From Phycisphaeraceae bacterium (GTDB taxonomy: Bacteria > Planctomycetota > Phycisphaerae > Phycisphaerales > UBA1924): a DNA stretch of 64,000 bases. Location: assembly GCA_019636565.1 (NCBI GenBank), contig JAHBXG010000014.1, forward strand, positions 1 to 64,000, given 5' to 3'. A program made the translations under genes and the position numbers. The notes beneath the pieces are model-generated. The model ran no database searches. It was not told the DNA's origin and worked only from the letters and a program-made list of their open reading frames with translations. Positions 33,885 through 43,171 of the stretch are shown here, in pieces (position 1 is the first letter of the stretch; every line of letters starts with the position of its first letter).

Positions 33885-35105
33885 TCACTCTTCGCGCAAA
33901 CTGCCGCCCCGCTTGATCGAGCCCCGTCCGAATTTCTGCACGATCGCGTCGGTCGCCTTGTCCACCTTCGCCTGTTTGCCCGACTTGCTTTCCAGTTTCG
34001 TGATCTCCGGGAGCGATTCGAACAGGCCGAGTTGCTCCTCGCTGGAAAGCCCGTGGAGGCTGATACCCATCAGCCGCAGCGCGCCGCGCCGTTCGTTCAG
34101 CCACTTGGTGAGCAGACCCGACGCCGCGGCCCAGAGCACCTTGGTGGAATCGGTCGGCGCTTCCAGCGCGGCGCTGCGGGTGAAAGTTGAGAAATCGCCA
34201 AGGCGCAGTTTCAGAGTGATGCCGCGGCAGGTCAGTTTGTCTTCCCGCAGGCTGCGTGCCACCTCTTCGGTAAAGCCCAGCAGAAGCGAACGCAGTTCAT
34301 CCGGGTCGGCGATGTTATCGAAGAAAGTGCGTTCCTTGCCGATGCTCTTCTGCTCGCGCTCGAGGCGCACGGGCCGGGTGTCTTCGCCCCGGGAAAGACG
34401 GAGCCAATCGCGCGCCTGCTCGCCGAAGCGGCTGACCAACCGTTCCTCGCCGAACGAACGGAGTTCCCCGATGGTCTTGATCTGAAGTTGGTGGAGTCGC
34501 GCCTGCGTCTTTGGGCCAAGGCCGTAGATCACACCGACCGGCAGCGGCGCGAGTTCGCGTTCAGCGCTTCGCGGGTCGAAGATCTTGAGCCCATCGGGCT
34601 TGGCGAGATCGCTCGAGAGTTTGGCGAGGAACTTGTTGCCGCTGATGCCGACGCTGGCGGGCAGATCCACCGCCTCGCGAATCTGTTTTCTGATCGATGC
34701 GCCGATTTTCTCCAGCGTTTCGATGCCTCGGTTTCCCCACTTCTTCTCGTACAGGTGCATCGCCCCGGTCATCTCCATGAACGCCTCGTCCACAGAGATC
34801 GGCTGCACATCGGGGGTGAACGTGCGCAGGACCTCGAAGACGACCTTGGAGACCTCGCCGTACTTGCCGTGCCGCCCCTTCAAAACGATCGCGTGCGGGC
34901 ACAGGCGGAGCGCCTGTGCCATCGGCATCGCGCTGCGGCAGCCGAATTTTCGCGATTCGTAACTCGCCGCGGCGACAACGCCGCGCTTGCTTGCGCCGCC
35001 GACCAGAACGGGTTTGCCTCGAAGCGACGGATTGTCGCGTTGCTCGACGGACGCGAAGAACGCGTCCATATCGACGTGCATGATGGTTCGGCCGGGCCAG
35101 GGCAT
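33885..35105 (-). CDS. dinB: DNA polymerase IV (Y-family translesion polymerase)
   Basis: A 406-residue polymerase that copies damaged templates. The N-terminal catalytic motif HVDMDAFFASVEQ (10-22) has the metal-binding Asp12, and SVDEAF (104-109) has Asp106 and Glu107. The YESRKFGCRSAMPM fingers motif and the helix-hairpin-helix KTIGELRSFGEE region are present. The C-terminus (LGLFESLPEITKLESKSGKQAK) is extended past the little-finger domain, and I see no clear beta-clamp peptide other than possibly QLGLF near 360, which fits the clamp-binding pattern. The start is set at 35105; a TTG six codons earlier is also open. Confidence 0.93.
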   Translation of the reverse strand: MPWPGRTIMHVDMDAFFASVEQRDNPSLRGKPVLVGGASKRGVVAAASYESRKFGCRSAMPMAQALRLCPHAIVLKGRHGKYGEVSKVVFEVLRTFTPDVQPISVDEAFMEMTGAMHLYEKKWGNRGIETLEKIGASIRKQIREAVDLPASVGISGNKFLAKLSSDLAKPDGLKIFDPRSAERELAPLPVGVIYGLGPKTQARLHQLQIKTIGELRSFGEERLVSRFGEQARDWLRLSRGEDTRPVRLEREQKSIGKERTFFDNIADPDELRSLLLGFTEEVARSLREDKLTCRGITLKLRLGDFSTFTRSAALEAPTDSTKVLWAAASGLLTKWLNERRGALRLMGISLHGLSSEEQLGLFESLPEITKLESKSGKQAKVDKATDAIVQKFGRGSIKRGGSLREE

Positions 35106-35126
35106 GCTCCATCGTTGGGGCAAAGA

Positions 35127-35152
35127 AAAAGCCCGAGCATTGCTCGGGCTTG
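35127..35152 (-). terminator. Intrinsic terminator after gmd
   Basis: AAGCCCGAGCA and TGCTCGGGCTT form an 11-bp stem; on the minus strand it is followed by TTTTTC. It lies between the gmd stop and the dinB start and should stop gmd transcription. Confidence 0.85.
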
Positions 35153-35173
35153 GGGGAATCGGCTTGACGGGAA

Positions 35174-36232
35174 TTACTGATCGTGCCCGGCGAACTCCGG
35201 CATTTCGTGGCCGGCGTCGCGGAGGGTCTTCTCGCGCTTGGCGAGTTCGAGGTCGGTATCGACCATCATCGCCGCGAGCTGCTCGACCGTGGTGGTCGGC
35301 ACCCAGCCGAGTTTCTGCTTGGCCTTGCTCGGATCGCCGAGCAGCAAGTCGACTTCAGCGGGACGCAGGTAGCGCGGGTCGAAGGCGACGAAATCCTTGA
35401 AATCAAGCCCCGCGTGGCTGAAGGCGAGTTCGCAGAATTCCTTCACGCTGATGGTCTTGCCGGTCGCGATCACGTAATCGTCGGGCTTTTCCTGCTGGAG
35501 CATCATCCACATCATTTTGACGTAGTCGCCGGCGAAGCCCCAATCGCGCTTGCTGTCGAGGTTGCCCAGGAAGATCTTGTCCTGGAGGCCGAGCTTAATG
35601 CGCCCGACCGCTCGCGTGATCTTGCGGGTAACGAACGTCTCGCCACGACGGGGAGATTCGTGGTTGAACAGGATGCCGCAGGAAGCATGCAGGCCGTACG
35701 ACTCGCGATAGTTCACCGTGGCCCAGTGCGCCATCATCTTCGCGCAGGCGTAGGGCGAGCGCGGGTAGAAAGGCGTGGTCTCCTTCTGAGGAGTCTCGAT
35801 GACCTTGCCGTACTGCTCGGAAGACGAGGCCTGGTAGTAACGGACCTGCTGGCCCGATTCCTGCTGGAAATCGCGGACGGCTTCGAGCAGTTTGAGCGCG
35901 CCCATCGCGACCGTCTCGGCGGTGTAAATCGGCATGTCGAACGACACGCGAACGTGCGACTGCGCGCCGAGGTTGTAAACCTCGTGCGGCCGCACTTCTC
36001 GCATCAATTTGGAAAGGTTGTTGGCGTCGCACAAGTCGCCGTAGTGCAGCTTGAGCTTGCCGGTCTTCGAGTGAGGGTCCTGGTAGATGCTGTCGATGCG
36101 TCCGGTGTTGAATGACGAAGAGCGCCGGATGATTCCGTGCACCTCGTACCCCTTGGCGAGCAGAAACTCGGCGAGGTACGAACCATCCTGACCGGTGATG
36201 CCGGTGATCAAAGCGCGACGCGAGGTGGCCAT
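35174..36232 (-). CDS. gmd: GDP-mannose 4,6-dehydratase
   Basis: A 352-residue short-chain dehydrogenase that turns GDP-mannose into GDP-4-keto-6-deoxymannose, the precursor of GDP-fucose and related sugars. The NADP-binding loop is [10 protein letters not shown] (11-20). Catalytic residues are seen as SSSEQYG (Ser138/Glu139) and YACAK (Tyr161, Lys165). [12 protein letters not shown] and the C-terminal [17 protein letters not shown] match the family. GAGGAG stands nine bases before the ATG. No GDP-fucose synthase is adjacent, so the next step is encoded elsewhere. It fits the surface-glycan theme of the window. Confidence 0.95.
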   Translation of the reverse strand: MATSRRALITGITGQDGSYLAEFLLAKGYEVHGIIRRSSSFNTGRIDSIYQDPHSKTGKLKLHYGDLCDANNLSKLMREVRPHEVYNLGAQSHVRVSFDMPIYTAETVAMGALKLLEAVRDFQQESGQQVRYYQASSSEQYGKVIETPQKETTPFYPRSPYACAKMMAHWATVNYRESYGLHASCGILFNHESPRRGETFVTRKITRAVGRIKLGLQDKIFLGNLDSKRDWGFAGDYVKMMWMMLQQEKPDDYVIATGKTISVKEFCELAFSHAGLDFKDFVAFDPRYLRPAEVDLLLGDPSKAKQKLGWVPTTTVEQLAAMMVDTDLELAKREKTLRDAGHEMPEFAGHDQ

Positions 36233-36551
36233 GCTGCGAATCTCCTCAACTTCCAGAGCGGTGGGCTGTGGCGCCGTGCCGCAAGATCTATCCCGCTGTC
36301 TGACGGGCTGAGTCGTACGACGGCCCGGCGGCCAAGGTTTGATTGGCACGCCAAAAACCGATCCGCGGCCGGTCCGCGGAAAAAACGGCCCGAGAGTCCA
36401 CGTCCCTATCGACCGAAAACCCGCCGTCCTTGGGCCTGGTCCTCAACGCCCCGCGACTCGGCGATTTCAACCGGCGTGTATGGCCGGAATCGCTGATTCC
36501 GAAGGGGGAAATGCTAGGCGGAAACCGACTTCACATCCCAAAACGACGGAC
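36233..36551. other. 319-base gap between gmd and pyrE
   Basis: No convincing gene is seen. It should contain the gmd promoter (minus strand) and the 3' end signals of pyrE. A hairpin (CGGAATC-GCT-GATTCCG, about 36487-36503) is present without a T run. Confidence 0.35.
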
Positions 36552-37097
36552 TCAGCCCACGACACCCAGTTCGCGGACCGTGAAGAGCGAATCGAACAAG
36601 AGCCCCGCCTGTTCCACGTTTTCCCGGGCGCCCTCCAGCCGATCGATCGTCGCGATCACCGCGATCACCTTTGCCCCGGCCTCGCGAAGAACTTCAACAG
36701 CCTCCAAGGCCTGGCCCCCGGTCGTCGCCACATCTTCCAGCAGCACGACCACTTCGTCCTTCGCGACAGCGCCCTCAATCTGCTTGGAAGTGCCGTAGTC
36801 CTTTTTCTTGTTGCGCACAAAGATTGCCGGCAAACCCGTGGCGAGGCTCGCCGCCGTCACCAGGGGAATGCCTCCCAGTTCCGCGCCGGCGATCCGGTCG
36901 ATACCGATTTCCAGCCGCGATTCCAGCGCGTCGAGCCGCTCCGCGAAAAGCGGTGCCAACTGGCCCAGCAGTTCCGGACGGGTCGAAAAGAGGTACTTGT
37001 CAAGGTAATAACTGCTCGCCTTGCCCGAGCGCAGGGTGAACGTGCCGCGCAACAACGCAACTTCGGCGATCTCCTTTGCCAGCGCGTCCTTCGACAT
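36552..37097 (-). CDS. pyrE: Orotate phosphoribosyltransferase
   Basis: A 181-residue enzyme joining orotate and PRPP to make OMP in pyrimidine synthesis. It has the typical early motif GTFTLRSGKASSYYLDKY (18-35) and the PRPP-binding motif VVVLLEDVATTGGQ (116-129). Length is normal for the short PyrE class. The frame stays open upstream, but the ATG at 37097 starts the family sequence. It is divergent from the secreted protein gene at 37156, with 58 bases between. Confidence 0.95.
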   Translation of the reverse strand: MSKDALAKEIAEVALLRGTFTLRSGKASSYYLDKYLFSTRPELLGQLAPLFAERLDALESRLEIGIDRIAGAELGGIPLVTAASLATGLPAIFVRNKKKDYGTSKQIEGAVAKDEVVVLLEDVATTGGQALEAVEVLREAGAKVIAVIATIDRLEGARENVEQAGLLFDSLFTVRELGVVG

Positions 37098-37121
37098 GGG
37101 CCAAGAGTAGCGGGCGGCGGT

Positions 37122-37149
37122 TTGGCCGACCGCTTTGATCGGGTAGACT
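37122..37149 (+). promoter_or_regulatory. Promoter with near-leaderless start for the gene at 37156
   Basis: TTGGCC at 37122-37127 and TAGACT at 37144-37149, spaced by 16 bases, match the sigma-70 consensus at four of six positions each. The -10 ends six bases before the GTG start, so the mRNA would begin at or near the start codon. Confidence 0.4.
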
Positions 37150-37155
37150 TTTGAG

Positions 37156-38112
37156 GTGCCCCGCCCCGCCCGCACAATTCTTCGTCTCGCCCCGCTCGTC
37201 CTGCTGGCCCTGCTCGGGGCTGGCGCGCCACCGATTGTTTCCGAGCCGGTGCCCGAAGACCCCGAAAACGAGGAAACCTCAACTCCGCTCCCTCCGATCG
37301 AAGTCGAGCCGGATCCCTGGCTCGGTGAGGAAGAGCCACTGCTCGCCGGCCCGCGACTCTCCGAGGAACAAGAAGGACGCACGCTTGTTCGATTCGAGTT
37401 CCGTGGCAATCTTCGTCGGCTCGATCAGACGCCGGAAGAGGCCGCGCTCGATGCGCTCAACCTGCCCGGCCCCGATCGCGACAAAGCCGATGAGATTGTG
37501 CTCCGCCGCCGCGCCGCGCTCGACCGGTGCGTGCGAGGCGACCTTCAGATTCTGCTCGCCTTGCAGGCGGCCCGCCAGGCCGGAACCAAGCCGGAATCCG
37601 AACCGCTGGCCGAAGCCCTTCTCGACCGCATCGCCACGATGAGCGGCCCTATTCGATTCCGCGACGAGATTGCGGAGTCGCTTCCCGAATCGGCGAGGCG
37701 CGATTTTCAGCGGATGATCGACGAGTACTGGCGTGCGCTCGTTCTCGACGAGGTGCAGCAGGCCCGGAACCGGCGCGAGACGCTCACACTTGTGGCGGCC
37801 CGCGTCCGCGTCACGCTCAACACCGCTGCGAACGAACTGCGCCGCGCTTTTGAACGCCAATACCAACCCCGTGAACGGGTTCTGGATGTGCTGGTGCTCG
37901 AACTGGACCTGAGTGCCGATCAGGAAAAGAAAGTGACCGAGCCGCTCCGAGCCTTGGCGGATCGCACCAGATCCCAGCCATCCGCACGGGAGGCCTACGA
38001 CCTCACAACCAAGGTGCTGCCCTATCTCAATGCCGAGCAGCGACAGATCTGGTCGGTCGTGCTCTTCGGCGTTTCGCCGCTCGATACCCCCTCTCCTTCC
38101 GGCCTGCCCTGA
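37156..38112 (+). CDS. Exported hypothetical protein, charged
   Basis: A 318-residue protein with a GTG start and a signal peptide (MPRPARTILRLAPLVLLALLGAGA). The mature part begins with a Glu/Pro-rich linker and continues as a helical, strongly charged domain. It includes ERVLDVLVLELDLSADQEKKVTEPLRALADR, a pattern reminiscent of Spy/CpxP-like or LTXXQ periplasmic proteins, though no LTxxQ motif is clear. No family assigned. The putative promoter leaves no room for a leader. Confidence 0.65.
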   Translation: MPRPARTILRLAPLVLLALLGAGAPPIVSEPVPEDPENEETSTPLPPIEVEPDPWLGEEEPLLAGPRLSEEQEGRTLVRFEFRGNLRRLDQTPEEAALDALNLPGPDRDKADEIVLRRRAALDRCVRGDLQILLALQAARQAGTKPESEPLAEALLDRIATMSGPIRFRDEIAESLPESARRDFQRMIDEYWRALVLDEVQQARNRRETLTLVAARVRVTLNTAANELRRAFERQYQPRERVLDVLVLELDLSADQEKKVTEPLRALADRTRSQPSAREAYDLTTKVLPYLNAEQRQIWSVVLFGVSPLDTPSPSGLP

Positions 38113-38357
38113 ACCTTTGGACGCTTTCCCGCGCTCCATACCCCGAGCCTCGAAGGTCCGAATATCTCTTCTCGGATCCGCCCAAACCGACCCCCGGAGC
38201 TCCTGTCGTTCCCGGAACCGGCGAAATCCGCGGTTTGTTGCAGGTTCTGGAGGCAGAATGGCGTCTTGGACTGAGAATGACCGGAAAGATCGTCGATAGC
38301 GAGCCACTGCCGCCGGGCGAGGTGTCCCAGATTGCGCGGCCCCTGGAGAATGAACCA

Positions 38358-39425
38358 ATGAAGAGCGGAATGAACTTGAACAAACTCAGCATGCTGGTGG
38401 CCGTGGCGGGGCTGGCGCTCGGCGCGACCGCTCAGATGACGACTCCTCCCGCCCAAAAGCCCGAGGGTTGGCCGAAGGAAACCCCGGTCCAGGCTCACGA
38501 GACCAAGCACGAGACCATCTCCGCCGAGGAGGCCGTCCGTCGCGGCATGATCAGCCCCGACGCAATCAAGGCCCAGGGCGCGAATCCGCAGGCCCAGCCG
38601 GCCCGCCCCGATCCGAGCCTCACCAAGGCCGAGATGCACACGAACTACGACCAGTGGGAGCGTGACGGCTCCGGCCACGTGATCAAGCTCGACCGCCCCC
38701 TCCAGTGGGCCGCGATCGAACGCAACAAGACCATCACGCCCGCGACACGCCAGCAGATCGAGGCGTTCATCGAACAGCGCCGCGCCAAGGTGGAATTGGC
38801 CGTCCTGGAGAACATCGAGAAGGTGCGCCAGCTCGACAGCGGCATCCTCGAAACGTTCTCGATGAGCGAGCGCGAGAACCTCCAGCAGGTCCTCGCCGAC
38901 ACCAAGCCCTTCACCGCGCTCGGCCAGTTCGCCACCGAACTCAAGAAGGCCGACCTGTTCACTGCGAATAACGTCCAGCAGCATCAGATCATCGTGGATG
39001 ACTACCGCCGCCTCATGCTCGACGACATGAAGCGCGACGCGAGCGCCGCTGGTGAGGAGACAAACGGCAGTTCGAATTTCGTCGCCCGCGCCATGTTCCT
39101 GACGATGGCCGACGAGGCTCGCCAAGTCTATTACTGGATGCTGGCGGACAGCGTCAACAACGCCGCCGAACGCGTCACCGAGATCGGCGTCTCCGCCGAA
39201 GTCGCCCCGAAGGTGACCGAGTTCTTCAATCAGGCCAAAGCCTCGAAGGACGAATCCGATCGCATCGCCAAGATGCGAGCGGCCGTCGCCCTCCTGACCC
39301 CTGAGCAGACCCGCAAGTTGGTCGAGCCGGTGGTCAAGCAGTCGGCTACGGCAGCGGCCGGTCAGCCCGCGAACCAGACTCCCGGCAGCGCGACCAGCGA
39401 CGCCAGCAAAGCCGGCGACCGCTGA
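38358..39425 (+). CDS. Exported hypothetical protein, helical
   Basis: A 355-residue protein with GGAGAA about ten bases before the ATG. The signal peptide is MKSGMNLNKLSMLVAVAGLALGATAQ. The body is almost entirely alpha-helical and charged (for example TPATRQQIEAFIEQRRAKVELAVLENIEKVRQL), ending in a Pro/Ala/Gly-rich tail. No catalytic motif is visible. It follows the other exported helical protein by 245 bases; both have a segment resembling a 'LTPEQ/LSADQ' turn, so a distant relationship is possible. Function unknown. Confidence 0.7.
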   Translation: MKSGMNLNKLSMLVAVAGLALGATAQMTTPPAQKPEGWPKETPVQAHETKHETISAEEAVRRGMISPDAIKAQGANPQAQPARPDPSLTKAEMHTNYDQWERDGSGHVIKLDRPLQWAAIERNKTITPATRQQIEAFIEQRRAKVELAVLENIEKVRQLDSGILETFSMSERENLQQVLADTKPFTALGQFATELKKADLFTANNVQQHQIIVDDYRRLMLDDMKRDASAAGEETNGSSNFVARAMFLTMADEARQVYYWMLADSVNNAAERVTEIGVSAEVAPKVTEFFNQAKASKDESDRIAKMRAAVALLTPEQTRKLVEPVVKQSATAAAGQPANQTPGSATSDASKAGDR

Positions 39426-39476
39426 TTCGCGAATGGATCGGGAACGCTCGCCGGCGGCTGCAAACAATGCCCCCGG

Positions 39477-41276
39477 ATGATCAGCCCCGAACCGCTCTAT
39501 CAAAAGGCCGTCCAGGCGGCCAACCAAGGCAACTACGAGCTCGCGCAGATGTTTCTGCGCGAGCTTTTATCTGCGCATCCTCATGTCGCAAAGGCCCACC
39601 ACCTCACGGCCACCACGCATATGCGGATGGGCGCATTGGAGAAGGCGTTGCCCCATGCCCGCATGGCGGTCAAACTCAATCCCACCAATGCAGCGTCGCG
39701 CTGGGTGCTCGGCATCTGCCTTTCCAACAGCGGCGACATCGACGCCGCGATCCCCGAGTTCCGCGCCGGTTGCGAGCTGGCGCCCGCCGATCCGCAGGGC
39801 TGGAACAACCTCGGGCAGGCCCTGCTCGAGAAACGCCAGTACTCACACGCCGAGACCGCGCTGCGTCGCGGGCTAGCGCTCTCCCAAAACGTGCCGCAGC
39901 TTTCCATGGGGCTGGCCTGGGTTCTGTGGAATGTCGGGCGCGCCGAAGAGGCGCTTGACGTCATTCGGGGGCAGCGCGAGCGCACTCCCAACGACGTACC
40001 TCTGCTCGCCGTTCGGGCGATGATGTCGCTTTATTCAACGAACACCAGCAACGAGGATCTCCGAGTCTCGCACGTCGAGTTGGGTCGCAGTATCGAGGCG
40101 ATGACGCCGCTAAACCCAAACCGCGTGCCCGATCCCACTCCGAGCGATGCGGAGCGTCCGCTGCGGGTCGGCTTCCTTTCACCAGACCTTTACGGACACT
40201 CCGTCAGCCGCTTCCTTGAACCAATTCTCCGCCACGGCGACTACGCACGCCTCATCCCGGCGCTCTACTCGTGCTATCAGGTCCGCGACGAAGTCTCCGG
40301 GCGACTCGAGAGCATGTGCGGTTTGTGGTGCGATGTGTACAAACTCGGCGATCAGATGGCCGCGGCCGAGATTCGCCGCCACAATCTCGACATTCTCATC
40401 GATCTCGCGGGACATACCCCGCTCAATCGCTCCATTCTCCTGTGCCACCGGCCCGCGCCGATCACCATGACCTACCTCGGGTATCCGCATTCAACCGGAT
40501 ACACCCGAATCGACTACCGCATCGTCGATTCGATCACCGATCCGCCGGGTGAGAGTGACGCGAATGCCACCGAGAAGCTCCTCCGCCTCGACCCGTGCTT
40601 TCTCTGCTTTACTCCGGTGATTGATCCGCCCGAGGTGGGCGCCGTGCCGGAAGACGCGGCGCAACCCATCCGCTTCGGCACGTTCAACAACGCAGCGAAA
40701 TACTCGCCCATGGTCTTGGAGATGTGGTCCGAGATACTGAAGGCCGAGCCGACATCCAAACTGGTACTCAAGAGTTACCAGTTCAGCGATGCCGCCGGAC
40801 GCGACTATGTGCTCGGTTCGCTCGAGAAACTGGGGATTGATCCCGCGCGGATCGAACTGCTCGAAAAGATCTCCCTTACCCGCGAGCATTTGTTGGCCTA
40901 TCACAACCTGCACATCGCGCTCGACACTTTCCCGTATCACGGCACGACAACAACATGCGAAGCGCTCCTGATGGGAACACCCGTCATCACCCTCGAAGGC
41001 AACAGCCACCGCTCGCGCGTCGGCGTCTCGCTGCTCAGCGCCGTGGGAGTGCCCGAACTCATCGCCCGTACACGCGACGAATACGTCGAAAAGGCCGTCG
41101 CTCTCGCCCGTGATCGACAGCGATTGGTCCGCTACCGAACCACGCTCCGCGAGCAGATGCAAAAGAGCGTTCTCATGGACGGCGCGGGCTTTTATGACCG
41201 CTTCGAAAAGCTGCTGAGGACTGTCTGGCGGGAAAAGTGTGGCGTATCACAGGGCGGCGCCACGTCGCCCACATGA
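39477..41276 (+). CDS. TPR protein with GT41 (O-GlcNAc transferase-like) domain
   Basis: A 599-residue cytoplasmic protein. Residues 1-200 are about five TPR units (LAQMFLRELLSAHPHVAKAHH and similar). The rest is a GT41 glycosyltransferase: GFLSPDLYGHSVSRFLEPI near 233-251 with the conserved GH; IDLAGHTPLNR; PITMTYLGYPHSTG; FGTFNNAAKYSP; and DTFPYHGTTTTCEALLMG followed by SRVGVSLL. These match OGT/SPINDLY enzymes, which attach GlcNAc or fucose to Ser/Thr of proteins. The Lys in the FNNAAK stretch corresponds to a donor-binding position. Protein targets unknown. Confidence 0.88.
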   Translation: MISPEPLYQKAVQAANQGNYELAQMFLRELLSAHPHVAKAHHLTATTHMRMGALEKALPHARMAVKLNPTNAASRWVLGICLSNSGDIDAAIPEFRAGCELAPADPQGWNNLGQALLEKRQYSHAETALRRGLALSQNVPQLSMGLAWVLWNVGRAEEALDVIRGQRERTPNDVPLLAVRAMMSLYSTNTSNEDLRVSHVELGRSIEAMTPLNPNRVPDPTPSDAERPLRVGFLSPDLYGHSVSRFLEPILRHGDYARLIPALYSCYQVRDEVSGRLESMCGLWCDVYKLGDQMAAAEIRRHNLDILIDLAGHTPLNRSILLCHRPAPITMTYLGYPHSTGYTRIDYRIVDSITDPPGESDANATEKLLRLDPCFLCFTPVIDPPEVGAVPEDAAQPIRFGTFNNAAKYSPMVLEMWSEILKAEPTSKLVLKSYQFSDAAGRDYVLGSLEKLGIDPARIELLEKISLTREHLLAYHNLHIALDTFPYHGTTTTCEALLMGTPVITLEGNSHRSRVGVSLLSAVGVPELIARTRDEYVEKAVALARDRQRLVRYRTTLREQMQKSVLMDGAGFYDRFEKLLRTVWREKCGVSQGGATSPT

Positions 41277-41365
41277 AGCGGAAGTATTTGTAAATCAACA
41301 AGTTACATCCGTTCGATCCCTATTCGATCGCCTCGGATGACCGGCCCCGCCCTACCATTGCCCGA

Positions 41366-43132
41366 ATGTCCTCCTCCGGCGTGACCGTTCCTGGCCAGAC
41401 GCCGCCTTCGGGCGAGCGAGCTGGTGAAAGTGCAAAGGCCGCCGGCCCCGATGGGGGTGCGCGCCCGGGACTTTCCATCGCCGATTTCCTGTCCGACGGT
41501 TCGCTGGTTCGCCTGTGCGACGAATTGACGCGCCTGGCCGGCGTGCGGGTGGAACTGCTCGACGCCAAAGGACGCGCCATTCGTATAAGCGAGCGGGGCT
41601 GGTTCATTGAACAGGGCGAGCCCGCGCCGTTGCCCGAAGGGGCGGCCAGCGTGCCGCTGATGGTGGAAGGCCGCCGGATCGGCGCATTCACGGTTTCGGT
41701 GTTCGCCTCGGACGAGTCGGACGTCGAATCGCGTCAATCGCTCTCCCGCGTCGTGTCGCTCCTGGCTGCGACCACCAGCGAACTGTGCGAGCGCGAACTG
41801 GATCTGCGCCACCGCGTGAAGGAAGCCAGCGCCCTGTACAAACTGAGCACCATGTTGCCCCGCGCCACCAGCGTGGACCGAGTGCTGCAGGTTGCGCTTG
41901 AGTTGGCTCTCGATGTGCTCGAACTTGATTGCGGCGGAGTGGTGCTGGTCCCCGAGGACACGGAAGAGGTGGCTGAGATCAAAGGAACGAGCGAGGGCGA
42001 CCTCGTACTGATGGCCAGCAAGGGCTTGAGCGACAAGTGGCTGGCCGACACGCGCCCATTGACCAAAGACCGGCTTTTCGATCGGCTGGCGATCAGCGGC
42101 GAGCTGGCGATCAGCGAGAACCTGCCGGAAGACGACCGGGTTTTCGAGCCCGAGCGGGTAGTGACCGAGCGACTTGGCGCCGCGATCCACGCGGGGCTGG
42201 CGTTTCAGGGCCGCCCGATCGGCGTGATGCGCCTGTACGCGCGCAGCCCACGCACGTTCGACGAGAGCGACAAGCGCGTGCTGCGTTCGATCGCGTCGCA
42301 AGCGGCGGTTGCGGTGCAGCAGGCGCGCCTGATCAAGGCCCAGGAACACGATCAGCGCATCCAGCGCCAGTTGATGCTTGCGGGAGACGTGCAGCGACGC
42401 ATGCTCCCCCGCTTTGTTCCCGCCACCACGACGGATTTCAAGAACCTCGATCTCGCGGCACGCTACATCCCCAGTTTCGAACTGGGAGGTGACTTCTACG
42501 ACTTCATCGGGCTGACCGGTCACCTGGGCATCGCCGTGGGCGACGTGGTGGGCAAAGGAGTCGCGGCGGCGCTGCTCATGTCCGCGGTACGCGCCAGCCT
42601 TCGGGCGCACGCGCAGGGCGTATACGACCTGGACGAAGTGATCAGCCGCGTGAATATCGCGCTCTGCCGCGACACGCTCGACAACGAATTCGCGACGCTG
42701 TGGTACGGGGTGCTCGACCCGGTCCGCTTGCGCCTGACCTATTGCAGCGCGGGCCACGAGCCGCCGATCATTGTGCGCGTGCCCCAGCACCGCGCGCCGG
42801 GGCCGGCGGACATCGACGAACTGGCGATCGGCGGGATGGTCGTGGGCATTGACCGGAGCCAGCGATACCAGCGCGCGGTCTACGACATGCACCCCGGCGA
42901 CGTGCTGGTTGCCTACACCGACGGGGTGACCGACGCGGTGAACTTCGACCGCCAGAAATTCGGAAAGAAGCGACTTCGAACCTGCATTCTCGAGATTCTG
43001 AAGTCAAACCCCAAGGCAACCGCGGCGGAGATCACCGAGCACATCCACTGGAGCCTGCGTCAGTTCGCGGGCCTGGCGCCGCGCCCGGATGATGAGACGA
43101 TCGTCGTCATGAGGCCGTGGGCGAAGCCGTGA
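41366..43132 (+). CDS. PocR/GAF sensor with SpoIIE-type PP2C phosphatase domain
   Basis: A 588-residue protein without membrane helices. Residues about 36-135 resemble a PocR-type ligand-binding domain (LCDELTRLAGVRVELLDAKGRAI). A GAF domain follows at about 150-330, joined by a helical linker. The C-terminal 230 residues are a SpoIIE/RsbU-type Ser phosphatase with metal-binding Asp motifs ELGGDFYDF, GDVVGKGVAAAL, YTDGVTDAV and DDETIVV. Such proteins remove phosphate from anti-sigma-factor antagonists, so it may control a sigma factor. No partner genes are adjacent. Confidence 0.9.
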   Translation: MSSSGVTVPGQTPPSGERAGESAKAAGPDGGARPGLSIADFLSDGSLVRLCDELTRLAGVRVELLDAKGRAIRISERGWFIEQGEPAPLPEGAASVPLMVEGRRIGAFTVSVFASDESDVESRQSLSRVVSLLAATTSELCERELDLRHRVKEASALYKLSTMLPRATSVDRVLQVALELALDVLELDCGGVVLVPEDTEEVAEIKGTSEGDLVLMASKGLSDKWLADTRPLTKDRLFDRLAISGELAISENLPEDDRVFEPERVVTERLGAAIHAGLAFQGRPIGVMRLYARSPRTFDESDKRVLRSIASQAAVAVQQARLIKAQEHDQRIQRQLMLAGDVQRRMLPRFVPATTTDFKNLDLAARYIPSFELGGDFYDFIGLTGHLGIAVGDVVGKGVAAALLMSAVRASLRAHAQGVYDLDEVISRVNIALCRDTLDNEFATLWYGVLDPVRLRLTYCSAGHEPPIIVRVPQHRAPGPADIDELAIGGMVVGIDRSQRYQRAVYDMHPGDVLVAYTDGVTDAVNFDRQKFGKKRLRTCILEILKSNPKATAAEITEHIHWSLRQFAGLAPRPDDETIVVMRPWAKP

Positions 43133-43171
43133 GGCATCCTCCGGTGCAGGTGTTCCGAGACTCCAAGGGCC

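Noticed and set aside
38022..39527. 501-codon minus-strand frame opposite the exported helical protein
   Set aside because: Has no signal peptide or ribosome site, whereas the plus gene has both; translation is repetitive Leu/Gly/Asp typical of shadows.
41303..42892. 529-codon minus-strand frame opposite the SpoIIE phosphatase
   Set aside because: The plus strand encodes PocR, GAF and PP2C motifs; the minus frame is low-complexity His/Arg/Ala.
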